A DNA stretch of 64,000 nucleotides from Nostoc flagelliforme FACHB-838 (GTDB lineage Bacteria > Cyanobacteriota > Cyanobacteriia > Cyanobacteriales > Nostocaceae). Positions 27,453 to 36,179 of the stretch are shown here, piece after piece; positions within the stretch are counted from its first letter, which is position 1; every line of letters starts with the position of its first letter. The notes beneath the pieces were generated by a model. That model had not been told where the DNA came from. It was given only the letters and a program-made list of their open reading frames with translations, and made no database searches. Position numbers and translations under genes: made by a program. Location of the stretch: NCBI RefSeq assembly GCF_014698065.1, contig NZ_JACJSI010000006.1:62001-126000 (forward strand), read 5' to 3'.

Positions 27453-28511
27453 ATGATTATAGTAATGAAAAGTGGTTCCCCAGAGGCGGAAATAAACCGC
27501 ATTGATGAGGAATTAAGTAGCTGGGGGCTAACTCCAGAAAAAATTGTTGGTCAACACAAAGTAGTTATTGGTTTAGTAGGTGAAACCGCCAGCTTAGATC
27601 CACTACAAATTCAAGAACTTAGCCCTTGGATTGAACAGGTATTGCGGGTAGAACAGCCTTACAAACGAGCCAGTCGCCAGTACCGCCACGGCGAAGCTTC
27701 GGAAGTGGTGGTTAATACTCCCAATGGAGCGGTGATATTTGGTGAACACCAGCCTTTGGTAGTCGTTGCCGGCCCCTGCTCCGTAGAAAATGAAGAAATG
27801 ATTGTGGAAACGGCGCGGCGCGTCAAGACTGCTGGAGCAGCATTTTTGCGCGGAGGGGCATACAAACCTCGGACTTCACCTTACGCTTTCCAAGGACACG
27901 GCGAGAGTGCTTTGGATTTGTTAGCGAAGGCGCGGGAAGTCAGCGGGCTAGGTATTATTACAGAAGTGATGGATGCCGCTGACCTGGATAAAATAGCTGA
28001 AGTTGCCGATGTGATCCAAGTGGGAGCAAGGAATATGCAAAATTTCTCCTTGCTCAAAAAAGTGGGAGCGCAGCCGAAACCAGTTCTCTTGAAGCGGGGA
28101 ATGGCGGCTACTATTGAAGATTGGTTGATGGCAGCCGAGTATGTTTTGGCTTCTGGCAATCCCAATGTGATTTTGTGTGAAAGGGGAATACGCACCTTTG
28201 ACCGCCAGTATACGCGAAATACGCTGGATTTATCGGTGGTGCCAGTTTTGCGAAAGCTGACTCATCTGCCAATCATGATTGACCCTAGCCACGGCGTAGG
28301 TTGGTCTGAATTTGTGCCTTCAATGGCAATGGCTGCGATCGCAGCTGGCACAGATTCCCTGATGATAGAGGTTCACCCCAATCCTGCCAAAGCTTTATCT
28401 GACGGCCCCCAATCTCTCACTCCAGATCGTTTCGATAACTTGATGCAAGAATTAGCAGTAATTGGTAAGGCAGTGGGACGCTGGCAGCAACCAGCCGTGG
28501 CTTTAGCTTAA
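27453..28511 (+). CDS. aroF: DAHP synthase, type I-beta with N-terminal regulatory domain
   Basis: 352 residues. It condenses PEP and erythrose 4-phosphate, the first step of the shikimate pathway. Residues 1-70 form a ferredoxin-like regulatory domain (MIIVMKSGSPEAEINRIDEE). The barrel contains AGPCSVENEEMI (~106), FLRGGAYKPRTSPYAFQG, the metal/phosphate motifs LLKRGMAAT and IMIDPSHGVG (~276), and MIEVHPNPAKALSDGPQS. The N-terminal domain in this class senses aromatic end products. Start supported by the match of the first beta strand to the family. Confidence 0.94.
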   Translation: MIIVMKSGSPEAEINRIDEELSSWGLTPEKIVGQHKVVIGLVGETASLDPLQIQELSPWIEQVLRVEQPYKRASRQYRHGEASEVVVNTPNGAVIFGEHQPLVVVAGPCSVENEEMIVETARRVKTAGAAFLRGGAYKPRTSPYAFQGHGESALDLLAKAREVSGLGIITEVMDAADLDKIAEVADVIQVGARNMQNFSLLKKVGAQPKPVLLKRGMAATIEDWLMAAEYVLASGNPNVILCERGIRTFDRQYTRNTLDLSVVPVLRKLTHLPIMIDPSHGVGWSEFVPSMAMAAIAAGTDSLMIEVHPNPAKALSDGPQSLTPDRFDNLMQELAVIGKAVGRWQQPAVALA

Positions 28512-28547
28512 AATTCCGTTGCAACTTGTTGCTAGGCATAAAGTTTT

Positions 28548-28626
28548 AGAACCCCCTAAATCCCCCTTCAAAAGGGGGACTTTCATTCCGGTTCCCCCCT
28601 TTTTAAGGGGGGTTAGGGGGGATCTA
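28548..28626. repeat. GATCCCCCC inverted repeat element, copy 2
   Basis: CCCCCTAAATCCCCCTTCAA with an AAGGGGGAC partner, a short spacer, then CCCCCCTTTTTAAGGGGGGT ending GGATCT. It is the same family as 23868-23960 and sits between the convergent aroF and htrA genes. Confidence 0.6.
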
Positions 28627-28731
28627 AAAGTGCGTAAAGTCACAGTGAAACACTTTTCAAACAACCTCTAAGGCTAAAAACTCAAACTGGCATAGGTTGG
28701 GGAACCACTGCGTTGGGCGGGTTTTCACCTG

Positions 28732-28762
28732 AAAAAAAGGGACGGGCAAAATACCCATCCCA
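28732..28762 (-). terminator. Terminator of the HtrA-like gene
   Basis: On the minus strand GGGATGGG, a TATTTTG loop and CCCGTCCC pair with one wobble and are followed by TTTTTTT. The hairpin belongs to a repeat family (compare 20530-20558) that here serves as a terminator. Confidence 0.75.
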
Positions 28763-28795
28763 AAACTCACTTTTATTCAATTGATAGCAAAACTT

Positions 28796-30058
28796 TTACT
28801 GTACTTGTACGGGGAAAGCACCAGGTTGCACTGCTATGTTAAGATTCTGCCCATTGCGACGTAATTCCATGCGTAAATCGCCTCCAACTTGGCTATTTTC
28901 TACTGCCTTTTGGACAGTGCTGGCATCTGTGACTGCCTGACCGCCAAGCTTTTGGATTACATCACCAGCACGTATCCCTGCTTTAGCAGCTGGTGAATTT
29001 GGCACAACTTTCACAACTAATACACCTTTATCTTCATTCACATTCAAACCGCTATTGGGGTCTGAGTTGATATTTTGCTTTAGCTGAGGCGTTAACCCCA
29101 CCATTTGAATTCCCAGATAAGGATGTTCTACTTTGCCTGTAGCTATTAGCTGACTAGAAATACGTTGTGCTGTATTGATGGGAATAGCAAAGCCTAATCC
29201 TTGTGCCCCTTGGATAATCGCTGTATTCATGGCAATTACTTGCCCACGAGAATTTAGCAAAGGACCGCCAGAGTTACCGGGATTAATCGCTGCGTCGGTT
29301 TGAATATACTCTACTCGCCTATCGGGAGCGCCAATTTGATTGCTACTGCGTCCGGTTGCACTGATGATTCCGGTAGTTACTGTATTATCTAGTCCAAGGG
29401 GGTTGCCGATCGCGATCGCCCATTCTCCCGGTTGTAGTTGATCTGAATTACCGATGGCTACTGAAGGTAGATTCTCTGCCTGAACCTTGATAACAGCAAC
29501 ATCGGTTAATTCATCTTTTCCTAACACCTTACCTTGTAAGGTGCGGCCATCCTTGAGTGTCACTGTCACTGTATCAGCACCATCTACCACATGGGCATTA
29601 GTGAGAATCCGACCATCGGCACTGATGATAAAACCTGAACCAGTACCCCGTTCTACCCTTTCTCTTGATTGTGGCAATTGGGAACCAAAAAAGCGGCGAA
29701 AAAACGGATCGTTAAATTCATCTGGTATCCGGCTTCTTACCGTTCGGGAAGAGTTAATCCGCACTACTGCTGGCCCGACCTTTTGCACCACCTGCGTAAC
29801 AAAGTTAGGATCTGTGGCAGCTGGTAATGGAGGAGCGGCATTTACTCGACTCACTGCCAAATTAGATGCACTCTCAGACACTTGCCGAGAATGTCCAGCC
29901 ATATAGCCGCCTGCCAATGTCATGCCTGATCCCAGCAGCACCAGCGATAGAGAGGCGGCAGCCTTTTTCCAGGGCGCTCGATTTTGGTATTTGGCATCAG
30001 CAGTGTTATGTGAAATGCTATTTGATGGGTGTTCTCTGTCACGAGATTCGTTTTGCAT
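28796..30058 (-). CDS. HtrA/Deg-type serine protease (HhoA/HhoB/HtrA group)
   Basis: 420 residues. A basic N-terminus leads to a membrane or signal segment ([20 protein letters not shown], ~35-55). The trypsin-like domain has the triad His in [11 protein letters not shown], Asp in [10 protein letters not shown] and Ser in [12 protein letters not shown] single PDZ domain follows ([11 protein letters not shown] ... [13 protein letters not shown]). One PDZ domain and a membrane anchor are the layout of cyanobacterial Hho/HtrA proteases, which degrade misfolded envelope proteins. Which of the three paralogues it is cannot be decided here. Confidence 0.93.
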   Translation of the reverse strand: MQNESRDREHPSNSISHNTADAKYQNRAPWKKAAASLSLVLLGSGMTLAGGYMAGHSRQVSESASNLAVSRVNAAPPLPAATDPNFVTQVVQKVGPAVVRINSSRTVRSRIPDEFNDPFFRRFFGSQLPQSRERVERGTGSGFIISADGRILTNAHVVDGADTVTVTLKDGRTLQGKVLGKDELTDVAVIKVQAENLPSVAIGNSDQLQPGEWAIAIGNPLGLDNTVTTGIISATGRSSNQIGAPDRRVEYIQTDAAINPGNSGGPLLNSRGQVIAMNTAIIQGAQGLGFAIPINTAQRISSQLIATGKVEHPYLGIQMVGLTPQLKQNINSDPNSGLNVNEDKGVLVVKVVPNSPAAKAGIRAGDVIQKLGGQAVTDASTVQKAVENSQVGGDLRMELRRNGQNLNIAVQPGAFPVQVQ

Positions 30059-30265
30059 TGCTGTCTGGAAGGATATTTAGATGTATTACTAATGTAGATA
30101 TTATTTATGACACTTTTGTTGCAAAGGTATTGCGTTGTTGTGAAGAGTCTGGTATTTTACCTATCACATCCCATCTTAACTGAACTGTATTGGAATATAG
30201 TCATTCGTAGGGGTGTAAAGATGTGCGCCCCGATTGCGTGTTCTATCCATGCCTGAAGGAATAAA

Positions 30266-31162
30266 ATGGCACAAGGTAAAATCTTGCTTAAGCCTGACAC
30301 TTTATGGACAAGTGTCAAAGAACAGACTGAACATGCTTTACAATGTGGGGCGCTGCTGTCGATACCGACGGAATTTGAATTTCTCGAACAGGATAATGTG
30401 CGTTTTTTAGTGCGGATTTTGTCTAACTTAAATCGCAAAAAAACAGCCGATGAAAAACAGAAAAAACAATCTGCTAGGTCTGGTCAAGAGTTTAATCCTT
30501 TTTTGCCCTACGAAGAGGATTTATTTGTCGCGGATATCTCCGATAGTCATGTATGTATTTTAAATAAATTCAATGTTCTTGATTATCACTTGCTAATGAT
30601 CACTCGTAGCTTTGAAGAGCAAGAAAGCTTACTCACCCTGGAAGATTTTACGGCTATGTGGGCGTGTTTGGCTGATTTCGATGGTTTAGCATTTTACAAC
30701 AGTGGCAAAACCGCAGGTGCCAGTCAGCGACACAAGCATTTGCAATTAGTTCCACTACCCCTTACACCTTTAGGGACGCAGATACCGATTGAACCTCTGC
30801 TAACATCAGTACAATTTCCGAACTCGAATGCAACTTCACTAAAGCTTCCTTTTAAACATGCTTTCGCACCATTAAATTCTCATTGGGTGGAGTCGCCATT
30901 GGCGGGGGGCCAAGCAACAATGGAAATTTATCGCACTTTGCGTCATGCTGTAGGTTTAGATACAAAGCAATGTGGTGCTTACAATCTGTTAGCGACACGA
31001 GAATGGATGTTAATCGTACCGCGATCGCAGGAGAAATTTCAGTCTATCTCTGTGAATTCATTAGGATTCGCCGGTGCCCTACTTGTGCGAAATGCAGCAG
31101 AAATGGAGATTCTTAAAGCCCAAGGGCCGATGACTATTCTTAAGAGTGTTGCTCTATCATAA
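30266..31162 (+). CDS. ATP adenylyltransferase (Ap4A phosphorylase)
   Basis: 298 residues, normal for the family. The catalytic histidine-triad-like motif is in GASQRHKHLQLVPLP (H x H x Q, ~156). The N-terminal part (LEQDNVRFLVRILSNL) and the region FNVLDYHLLMITRSFEEQ are typical. The enzyme phosphorolyses diadenosine tetraphosphate to ATP and ADP. AAGGA at 30256-30260 stands six bases before the ATG. Confidence 0.85.
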   Translation: MAQGKILLKPDTLWTSVKEQTEHALQCGALLSIPTEFEFLEQDNVRFLVRILSNLNRKKTADEKQKKQSARSGQEFNPFLPYEEDLFVADISDSHVCILNKFNVLDYHLLMITRSFEEQESLLTLEDFTAMWACLADFDGLAFYNSGKTAGASQRHKHLQLVPLPLTPLGTQIPIEPLLTSVQFPNSNATSLKLPFKHAFAPLNSHWVESPLAGGQATMEIYRTLRHAVGLDTKQCGAYNLLATREWMLIVPRSQEKFQSISVNSLGFAGALLVRNAAEMEILKAQGPMTILKSVALS

Positions 31163-31672
31163 TTAGAGCATATCTGCAAACTATGAATGTCAGCTTTTAC
31201 TGAGATCATGTTCGGCGACTCAGCATGATTGATACTCTGGCTCAAGTGAATATCACGATACCATTGCCTGTATTGCGATCGCCAATCAGATACTAAAAAA
31301 AAGCTTAAATTTCTTGAAAGTATTATTTACTTAACAAATTTTAACAAATATGGTTTCGGCATCGTATCAAAATATATAAAGGTAAACGATGCAAAAATCC
31401 AAAATCATCAATACTAATAAGGATTTGAAGTCTCTATGTCCTTTCCTTTCTTGCAATGATGTAAAGTTTTTTAACATCTGCTGAAGATCCTTCTCATAAA
31501 ATTTAACTGAAGTTGCTTAAGTTGGGGCCTGGGGATTGGGAGAATAATAACTCCTAACTCCTAACCTCCAAATGCAGTTGTGGTCAAGGGGACTAGCATA
31601 TAGACTGGGAGGATAACTTTTTAGCCAAGATATCTTTTGGATTTTAAACTACTTTTTAAGATCACTTTTCTA
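31163..31672. other. Intergenic region
   Basis: About 510 bases without a gene. It is AT-rich, with a TCCTAACTCCTAACCTCC repeat near 31550-31570. Nothing else is recognised. Confidence 0.4.
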
Positions 31673-31792
31673 ATGAAAATTATGGATGTTGGAACTCACG
31701 ACCAAACATGGGCATCAACCCCTGGGCCATTGCGATTTGAAAAACGGGAAAGTTTTGCTGATGAATTATATGCAGTGAGTGCATTATGCTGA
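31673..31792 (+). CDS. Possible 39-residue protein coupled to the next gene
   Basis: The frame starts MKIMDVGTHDQTWAS and continues through GPLRFEKRESFADELYAVSA to a TGA at 31790-31792. Its stop overlaps the start of the following gene (ATGCTGA), the usual arrangement of translationally coupled genes. The composition is protein-like. I do not recognise it, and there is no strong ribosome binding site. Confidence 0.4.
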   Translation: MKIMDVGTHDQTWASTPGPLRFEKRESFADELYAVSALC

Positions 31793-32124
31793 TTCAGCTT
31801 GAATCTATTAAAAACAAAATGTTACCTCCACAGGCTGAAAAAAAAATGCGTTGCTGGATTCGCAGCCGCCACTTGATTTGTTCGGGTAACTTTTTTATAT
31901 TCGAGACATTAGAATATACAACGATTGAGAGATTCTCTCAATGTGTTGCTTCTTTAGGAGGAACAGTAATATCCGTTGACCCAATTAATAAAATTTGGAT
32001 GGGAGATCATCGTCAAGTAATTTTATATCAGGCAAAAGCTAGTTTACATACGCCTCATCATACTTTGAAACAATACTGGATACAAAACGGTAGTTTATAC
32101 ACTAAATTTGATGAGCGTCCTTGA
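31786..32124 (+). CDS. Hypothetical protein, 112 residues
   Basis: A basic protein with the ordered stretch AEKKMRCWIRSRHLICSGNF, then FETLEYTTIERFSQCVASLG and KIWMGDHRQVILYQAKASLH. Four cysteines lie in its first half. Codon use resembles real genes and the start overlaps a short upstream frame. The function is unknown. Confidence 0.55.
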   Translation: MLIQLESIKNKMLPPQAEKKMRCWIRSRHLICSGNFFIFETLEYTTIERFSQCVASLGGTVISVDPINKIWMGDHRQVILYQAKASLHTPHHTLKQYWIQNGSLYTKFDERP

Positions 32125-32182
32125 GAGCCACTATCCAGCAAAAATCCTTCTGGCTAATTTCTCTATTAAACATAGCCTTGAA

Positions 32183-32218
32183 AAAGAATGTAGAGACGTA
32201 GCACTGCTACGTCTCTAC
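32183..32218. repeat. TGTAGAGACGTAGC palindromic repeat
   Basis: TGTAGAGACGTAGC and GCTACGTCTCTACA are perfect reverse complements around a short centre. A similar palindrome (TGTAGAGACGTTA ... TAACGTCTCTACA) lies at 44799-44826, and both are followed by AAAGGTTTT. Confidence 0.7.
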
Positions 32219-32231
32219 AAAGGTTTTGGAT

Positions 32232-32350
32232 GACATACAGCAGTTTGCAAGTAACTGAAATACAAAATGCAGGAATTAAAATTAGACATAAACACTTTCT
32301 AACTCCTGCCTCAAAACCCGTAGCTTTATACTGCATGCAAAAAAACTGTT
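32232..32350 (+). repeat. Dispersed ~115-bp repeat, copy B
   Basis: Contains AAGTAACTGAAATACAAAAT, GCAGGAATTAAAATTAGACA and TTTCTAACTCCTGCCTCAAA in the same order as copy A at 3307-3420 (opposite strand). It gives a spurious open frame at 32230-32421. Confidence 0.65.
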
Positions 32351-32475
32351 GTATATTTAATTTCTGTAGATGTTTATTGTTTAACCTCTTTTGTATCCTG
32401 ATATTTTCCGAGTTAGCTTGAAACAACAAATAATCAGAAAGTGTTTGAATTATTGTTTTAATAGACTTGCAATTT

Positions 32476-33390
32476 ATGAAAAAAGCTATCGTTTATCGAT
32501 ACCCTACTTATGGACTAGTTGCCTTAATATCCTTAACTGCTGTATTAAGTACAACAACATCTGCCCTAACCCAGTTAGCAGGCGATTCCCCAATTTTGCG
32601 AACTCCTATCCCGGCTTCTAACTTAATCTGGCCAACTCAAGGGTTTATTTCTCAAGGCTTCCGCAAATATCAACATGAAGGAATTGATATTGCAGGGGCA
32701 TCTGGAACTCCTATTGTTGCTGCTGCATCCGGTACAGTTATAAAAACAGGTTGGGATAATTGGGGATTAGGAAATGCCATAACTGTTAAACATCTTGACG
32801 GCAGTGTTACTGTTTATGGCCACAATCGCCGTTTATTGGTGAGCAGAGGTCAACAGGTTATTCAAGGTCAAATTATTGCCGAGATGGGATCTACAGGCAA
32901 TAGTACAGCACCTCATCTACATTTTGAAGTTCATGCAAATGGTCAAATAGCAGTTGACCCTCTTCATCTGTTGACATCTTTAACTGCAAGTGTTGACTCT
33001 GGTTCTAAGGTTCAGCAATTGGATAACTCGAACCGCCCAGTCTCGTCACCCTCAGTAGAAAATCAAGTTTCACCTTTACAGCCAATTCCAATAGATTTTG
33101 CACCGATAAACACTAATACTAAATGCAATGGAGTTACCATTATTGAAGGTGAAACTGCAACTATTCGTGTAAAAGTCTGTGAAGAAAATGGTCAGTTATT
33201 TTATATTGGGCAGTTAAAGCAAGATCCAAGTAAGCCTATAAAGATACAAGCTTTGAATATTGGTAAAAGCAGATATCGAGCAGATAATGGTAGTTTTTAT
33301 TATTTAGTCACTCCTGAAAGAGTTGAAGTTTGGCGAAATGGCAGTCAGATTCGTTCTGACGTTTTTTATAGCTTAAGAAAATCACTATAA
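32476..33390 (+). CDS. M23-family metallopeptidase (LytM-like), secreted
   Basis: About 304 residues from the ATG at 32476 (MKKAIVYRYP); an upstream in-frame start at 32467 is possible. A signal peptide (YGLVALISLTAVLSTTTSALT) precedes the M23 domain. The Zn motif HEGIDIAG (~67) and HLHFEVHANG (~148) are both present, with GTVIKTGWDNWGLGNA and VYGHNRRLLV between them. A C-terminal ~110-residue domain of unknown type follows. M23 enzymes cut peptidoglycan cross-bridges or act as amidase activators; the Zn ligands here are complete, which favours an active enzyme. Confidence 0.85.
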   Translation: MKKAIVYRYPTYGLVALISLTAVLSTTTSALTQLAGDSPILRTPIPASNLIWPTQGFISQGFRKYQHEGIDIAGASGTPIVAAASGTVIKTGWDNWGLGNAITVKHLDGSVTVYGHNRRLLVSRGQQVIQGQIIAEMGSTGNSTAPHLHFEVHANGQIAVDPLHLLTSLTASVDSGSKVQQLDNSNRPVSSPSVENQVSPLQPIPIDFAPINTNTKCNGVTIIEGETATIRVKVCEENGQLFYIGQLKQDPSKPIKIQALNIGKSRYRADNGSFYYLVTPERVEVWRNGSQIRSDVFYSLRKSL

Positions 33391-33651
33391 AGTATTGATT
33401 GACCAGAAATTACTGCTCGTTAATTAGTTTTTAATCACTCAATATTATTCAAGAGTTTCAGATTCAAGCACAGTCTGAAAAGAGAGTCAGTATAAATAGA
33501 GATGATAATTATTATGATATCAGGACAAAAACAGTGTAGATACTAATTTACAGAGTATTAGATAAATCACAACACCAGTTCATTTAGTATAAACATTTTT
33601 ATGTTGTCTAATTTAGATACAAAAGTATGTCAACTTTAAATTCATGGGTAA

Positions 33652-33691
33652 GTAAGTCCTGATAAAGACTTAGGTCTTTACCAGGACTTAC
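33652..33691. terminator. 18-bp stem-loop between convergent genes
   Basis: GTAAGTCCTGATAAAGAC and GTCTTTACCAGGACTTAC pair along 18 bases with one mismatch and a 4-base loop. It lies between the ends of the M23 peptidase and methyltransferase genes. There is no T run, so termination is inferred from position. The rest of 33391-33723 is AT-rich with nothing recognised. Confidence 0.45.
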
Positions 33692-33723
33692 GCAATTTGA
33701 CAAAGAACTAGTGAATATTTGGT

Positions 33724-34368
33724 TTAACTACGATAAGCTATAACGGCATAAAACGGATCTCCTCCAGCTGCACCCAACCACTGTAAGAAATTTGGTAATG
33801 TTGACTTATGAGCTATAACTTCTGCGGTTGTAAATCCTGGGAGTGAGGCGAAATACTCTTTGACTAATTCCACTCGCTGTGCTTCTGAAGCCTCCCGCCA
33901 AGCTTGAATCGCTTTTTCAAAAAACATCCGGTTAGAAAAGCTGATAATTGCAACACCACCGGGTTTCAGGATGCGGTAAATTTCGGAAAATACTGCTTCT
34001 GGATATTGCACATACTGCACAGATACGCAATTGAGAACAGCATCAAAATCTTCATCTGGTAAAGGTAGCTGCGGATTTTCGTTAAGATTTTGCACAAAGT
34101 AATGATTTAAACGGGAATTACGTGCTAATTCCTCAGCGTTGAGTCCGTGTCCTTCCACATGGTCAAACTGCATCTCTTCTGGCAGATGAGATACCCAGCT
34201 GCTCATCATATCAAAAATCCGGGTGTTGGGTTTGAGGCGATCGCGATATAAATCCGTTAGCTGTTGAATAAATCCTTCATCAACATGGGTAACAAAGCGG
34301 GGATAAGCATAGAACAGCTTATCGTCTGTGTCGTCTAATTTCAGGCGTTGATTCGGTCTTAACTGCAT
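33724..34368 (-). CDS. Class I SAM-dependent methyltransferase-like protein
   Basis: 214 residues. The segment RLKPNTRIFDMMSSWVSHLP takes the place of SAM motif I but lacks the usual GxGxG. Later blocks are typical: FDAVLNCVSVQYVQYPEAVF and YRILKPGGVAIISFSN. The C-terminal part (FASLPGFTTAEVI) also fits a type 11 fold. The missing glycine motif leaves catalysis uncertain. No partner is adjacent. Confidence 0.7.
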   Translation of the reverse strand: MQLRPNQRLKLDDTDDKLFYAYPRFVTHVDEGFIQQLTDLYRDRLKPNTRIFDMMSSWVSHLPEEMQFDHVEGHGLNAEELARNSRLNHYFVQNLNENPQLPLPDEDFDAVLNCVSVQYVQYPEAVFSEIYRILKPGGVAIISFSNRMFFEKAIQAWREASEAQRVELVKEYFASLPGFTTAEVIAHKSTLPNFLQWLGAAGGDPFYAVIAYRS

Positions 34369-34474
34369 AAATCTTTATTTTGGAGAACTTTTTCCGAAAA
34401 TTGCGGCAATTTCAGGTATTTTTCAAGAATGACTATGTAACATATTTTAATAACAGCAGGGCATATAAACGAGT

Positions 34475-34636
34475 CTAAATAGCAGGTATAGCAAGTATTG
34501 TCGTTTTTAGTTGGGGTGGTTCTGACATCCGCAAGTATGCAATTATTGGCTTAGTTATGGGCTTGGGTTGGTTAATTTTACCTGTGGTGTGGATTAGTCG
34601 TTACCACTTTGGCATAAAGTTTCTCACAGCCCGTTA
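34475..34636 (+). pseudogene. Fragment of a membrane-protein gene
   Basis: An open stretch without a proper start reads GIASIVVFSWGGSDIRKYAI, then GLVMGLGWLILPVVWISRYH and FGIKFLTAR before a stop. It contains one clear hydrophobic helix. I cannot name the parent gene. Confidence 0.3.
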
Positions 34637-34693
34637 ATTCCCTGTTGGCTGGGGCTTTGGCGATGACGGGTAGCATAGGTCTATAACCCTGTT

Positions 34694-34939
34694 TTGAAAG
34701 CTTTTTTACAACAAGGTGCGATCGCTTCAATTCTCCAATCTCATTCTGTCCACCTTGTGGAAGTAGACCAGAAAACCCAAGTACTGCTTAAGTTCTATCT
34801 TTCTATTCATCCCCAACAAGTAAACTCTATTTCCCAAATACCAGCTTTGAGCTATGCTTTGATCTATATTGCCCAGTCCCCTAAATTATCTCGCCCTCAC
34901 CGCCTTGTCGGTACAGTAGAAAAGTACAAGTTGATTTAA
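34694..34939 (+). CDS. Unrecognised frame, possibly a gene fragment
   Basis: 81 codons from a TTG. The protein is balanced in composition (IASILQSHSVHLVEVDQKTQ, then QVNSISQIPALSYALIYIA), but there is no ribosome binding site and no family is recognised. It is probably part of the same decayed region as the fragment upstream. The whole stretch 34369-35025 has no other feature except the marR promoter at its end. Confidence 0.25.
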   Translation: MKAFLQQGAIASILQSHSVHLVEVDQKTQVLLKFYLSIHPQQVNSISQIPALSYALIYIAQSPKLSRPHRLVGTVEKYKLI

Positions 34940-34970
34940 GTTCTTCCCTAAGACAGATGCAAAGCAACTA

Positions 34971-35017
34971 TTGCTAAAGAAAATTGATTTAGTTATAATA
35001 GTACGTATACTAAGTAT
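34971..35017 (+). promoter_or_regulatory. marR-like promoter with overlapping palindromes
   Basis: TTGCTA (34971-34976), a 17-base spacer and TATAAT (34994-34999) make a good sigma-70-type promoter. TAGTA-CGTA-TACTA (34999-35012) and ATACT-A-AGTAT (35007-35017) are palindromes at the expected transcription start, the usual position for MarR autorepression. Binding is inferred. Confidence 0.5.
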
Positions 35018-35025
35018 TTTGCTAA

Positions 35026-35493
35026 ATGGTTTCTACATCTAATCAATCCCCAGCTTTAGATTCGTGGCAGCAAAATCTGGCACCATACAATTTGGGTTAC
35101 AGAATCAAATTAGTCTCACAACTCCTCAGTCGCAAGTTTACAGACAAACTAGAACCCTTTGGCCTTACACCATTTCATTGGCTGGTGTTGTGCTGTTTGT
35201 GGCAAGAAGATGGTTTACCTACTTCTAGTATTGGGGACAAACTCAAACAAGTGGGAGGGACTTTAACAGGTGTACTAGATCGGATGGAAGAACGCGGCTT
35301 GGTGCGTCGAGAACGCGACACTCAAGATCGCCGCATCTGGCGAATCTGGTTAACGGATGCAGGTAAGGAACTAGAAGTTGTCTTACCGCCAATCGCCGCA
35401 GCAGTGCGTGATGAAGCGATGGATGGTATTTCCGCTGCTGACCAAGAACTCTTTTCCCAAATCTTAAATCGGGCGATCGCTAACCTCTCCTAA
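35026..35493 (+). CDS. MarR-family transcriptional regulator
   Basis: 155 residues with the MarR winged helix: LTPFHWLVLCCLWQEDGLPT, the recognition-helix region SSIGDKLKQVGGTLTGVLDR and the wing RRERDTQDRRIWRIWLT. Long helices at both ends support dimerisation. The downstream remnants of emrA- and emrB-like genes show it once controlled a tripartite efflux operon. The regulator itself looks intact, with a clear promoter and palindromes upstream. Confidence 0.9.
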   Translation: MVSTSNQSPALDSWQQNLAPYNLGYRIKLVSQLLSRKFTDKLEPFGLTPFHWLVLCCLWQEDGLPTSSIGDKLKQVGGTLTGVLDRMEERGLVRRERDTQDRRIWRIWLTDAGKELEVVLPPIAAAVRDEAMDGISAADQELFSQILNRAIANLS

Positions 35494-35655
35494 TGATGAT
35501 CTCATAATCAGCCGACCGGGGGAAGTAATGTAAAGATTTATTTTGAGATAATAATACGCATCCTAAGGAAATAATAATTTTTTTCAAAAAATACTACGCA
35601 TTTTAAATAAAAGACTATCAATCAAATTATTGAGCGAATAAGCGAGTTAAGAATC

Positions 35656-36051
35656 ATGGCCAGTAATACTTTTAACGGACGCAATCAAAACAAAACCCCA
35701 GTTATCGAAAAACAATTTATTTCTGATTCCAAGACTTTAGAAACTGTGACAGCAGAAGCACCTGTTATCACGCCTGAGATAGAGAAAGAAGTTCCACCGA
35801 AGCGGAAAAGACCGACTGGTTTAATTTTGCCAGCATTAGGTGTAGGTGCGTTGGCGTAGCCCACCGTCTCGCAGAGAAGGTATCGCCGCAGGTGGTTTTG
35901 GTTATAACTACTGGCAATACGCCTCCACCCATCAGGAAACAGACAACGCTACCGTTGCCGGAAAGATTCACCAAGTTAGTAGCCGCATTCCTGGGACTGT
36001 AAGTCAGGTGTCGGGGATGTCTGCGTAAGTTGCTGTGGAAGTCAAGTAATA
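35656..36051 (+). pseudogene. 5' remnant of an HlyD/EmrA-type membrane fusion protein gene
   Basis: The N-terminus MASNTFNGRNQ ... PPKRKRPTGLILPALGVGAL is the cytoplasmic leader and start of the membrane anchor. At 35849-35887 a repeat (GGCGTAGCCCACCGTCTCGC, then AGAGAAGGTATCGC) interrupts and shifts the frame. The match resumes as GGFGYNYWQYASTHQETDNA, then TVAGKIHQVSSRIPGTVSQV, and stops. About 280 further residues expected of the family are gone. Confidence 0.8.
35849..35887 (+). repeat. Dispersed repeat inserted in the emrA-like remnant
   Basis: GCGTTGGCGTAGCCCACCGT followed by CTCGCAGAGAAGGTATCGC. It is of the GGCGTAGCC/GCATCGC short-repeat type found in Nostoc and interrupts the transmembrane segment codons of the gene. 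Confidence 0.6.
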
Positions 36052-36179
36052 TCAAGTTGGCTTAAAACATCTGAAAAACCTTTTTCTGCCTGTGGTATTC
36101 TCCTACATCTAAAGACAGGCGTATAAAGATCAGGTGAGATAATATTTATGAAAACAGATTGGTATAAAGCAAGCCTGAT

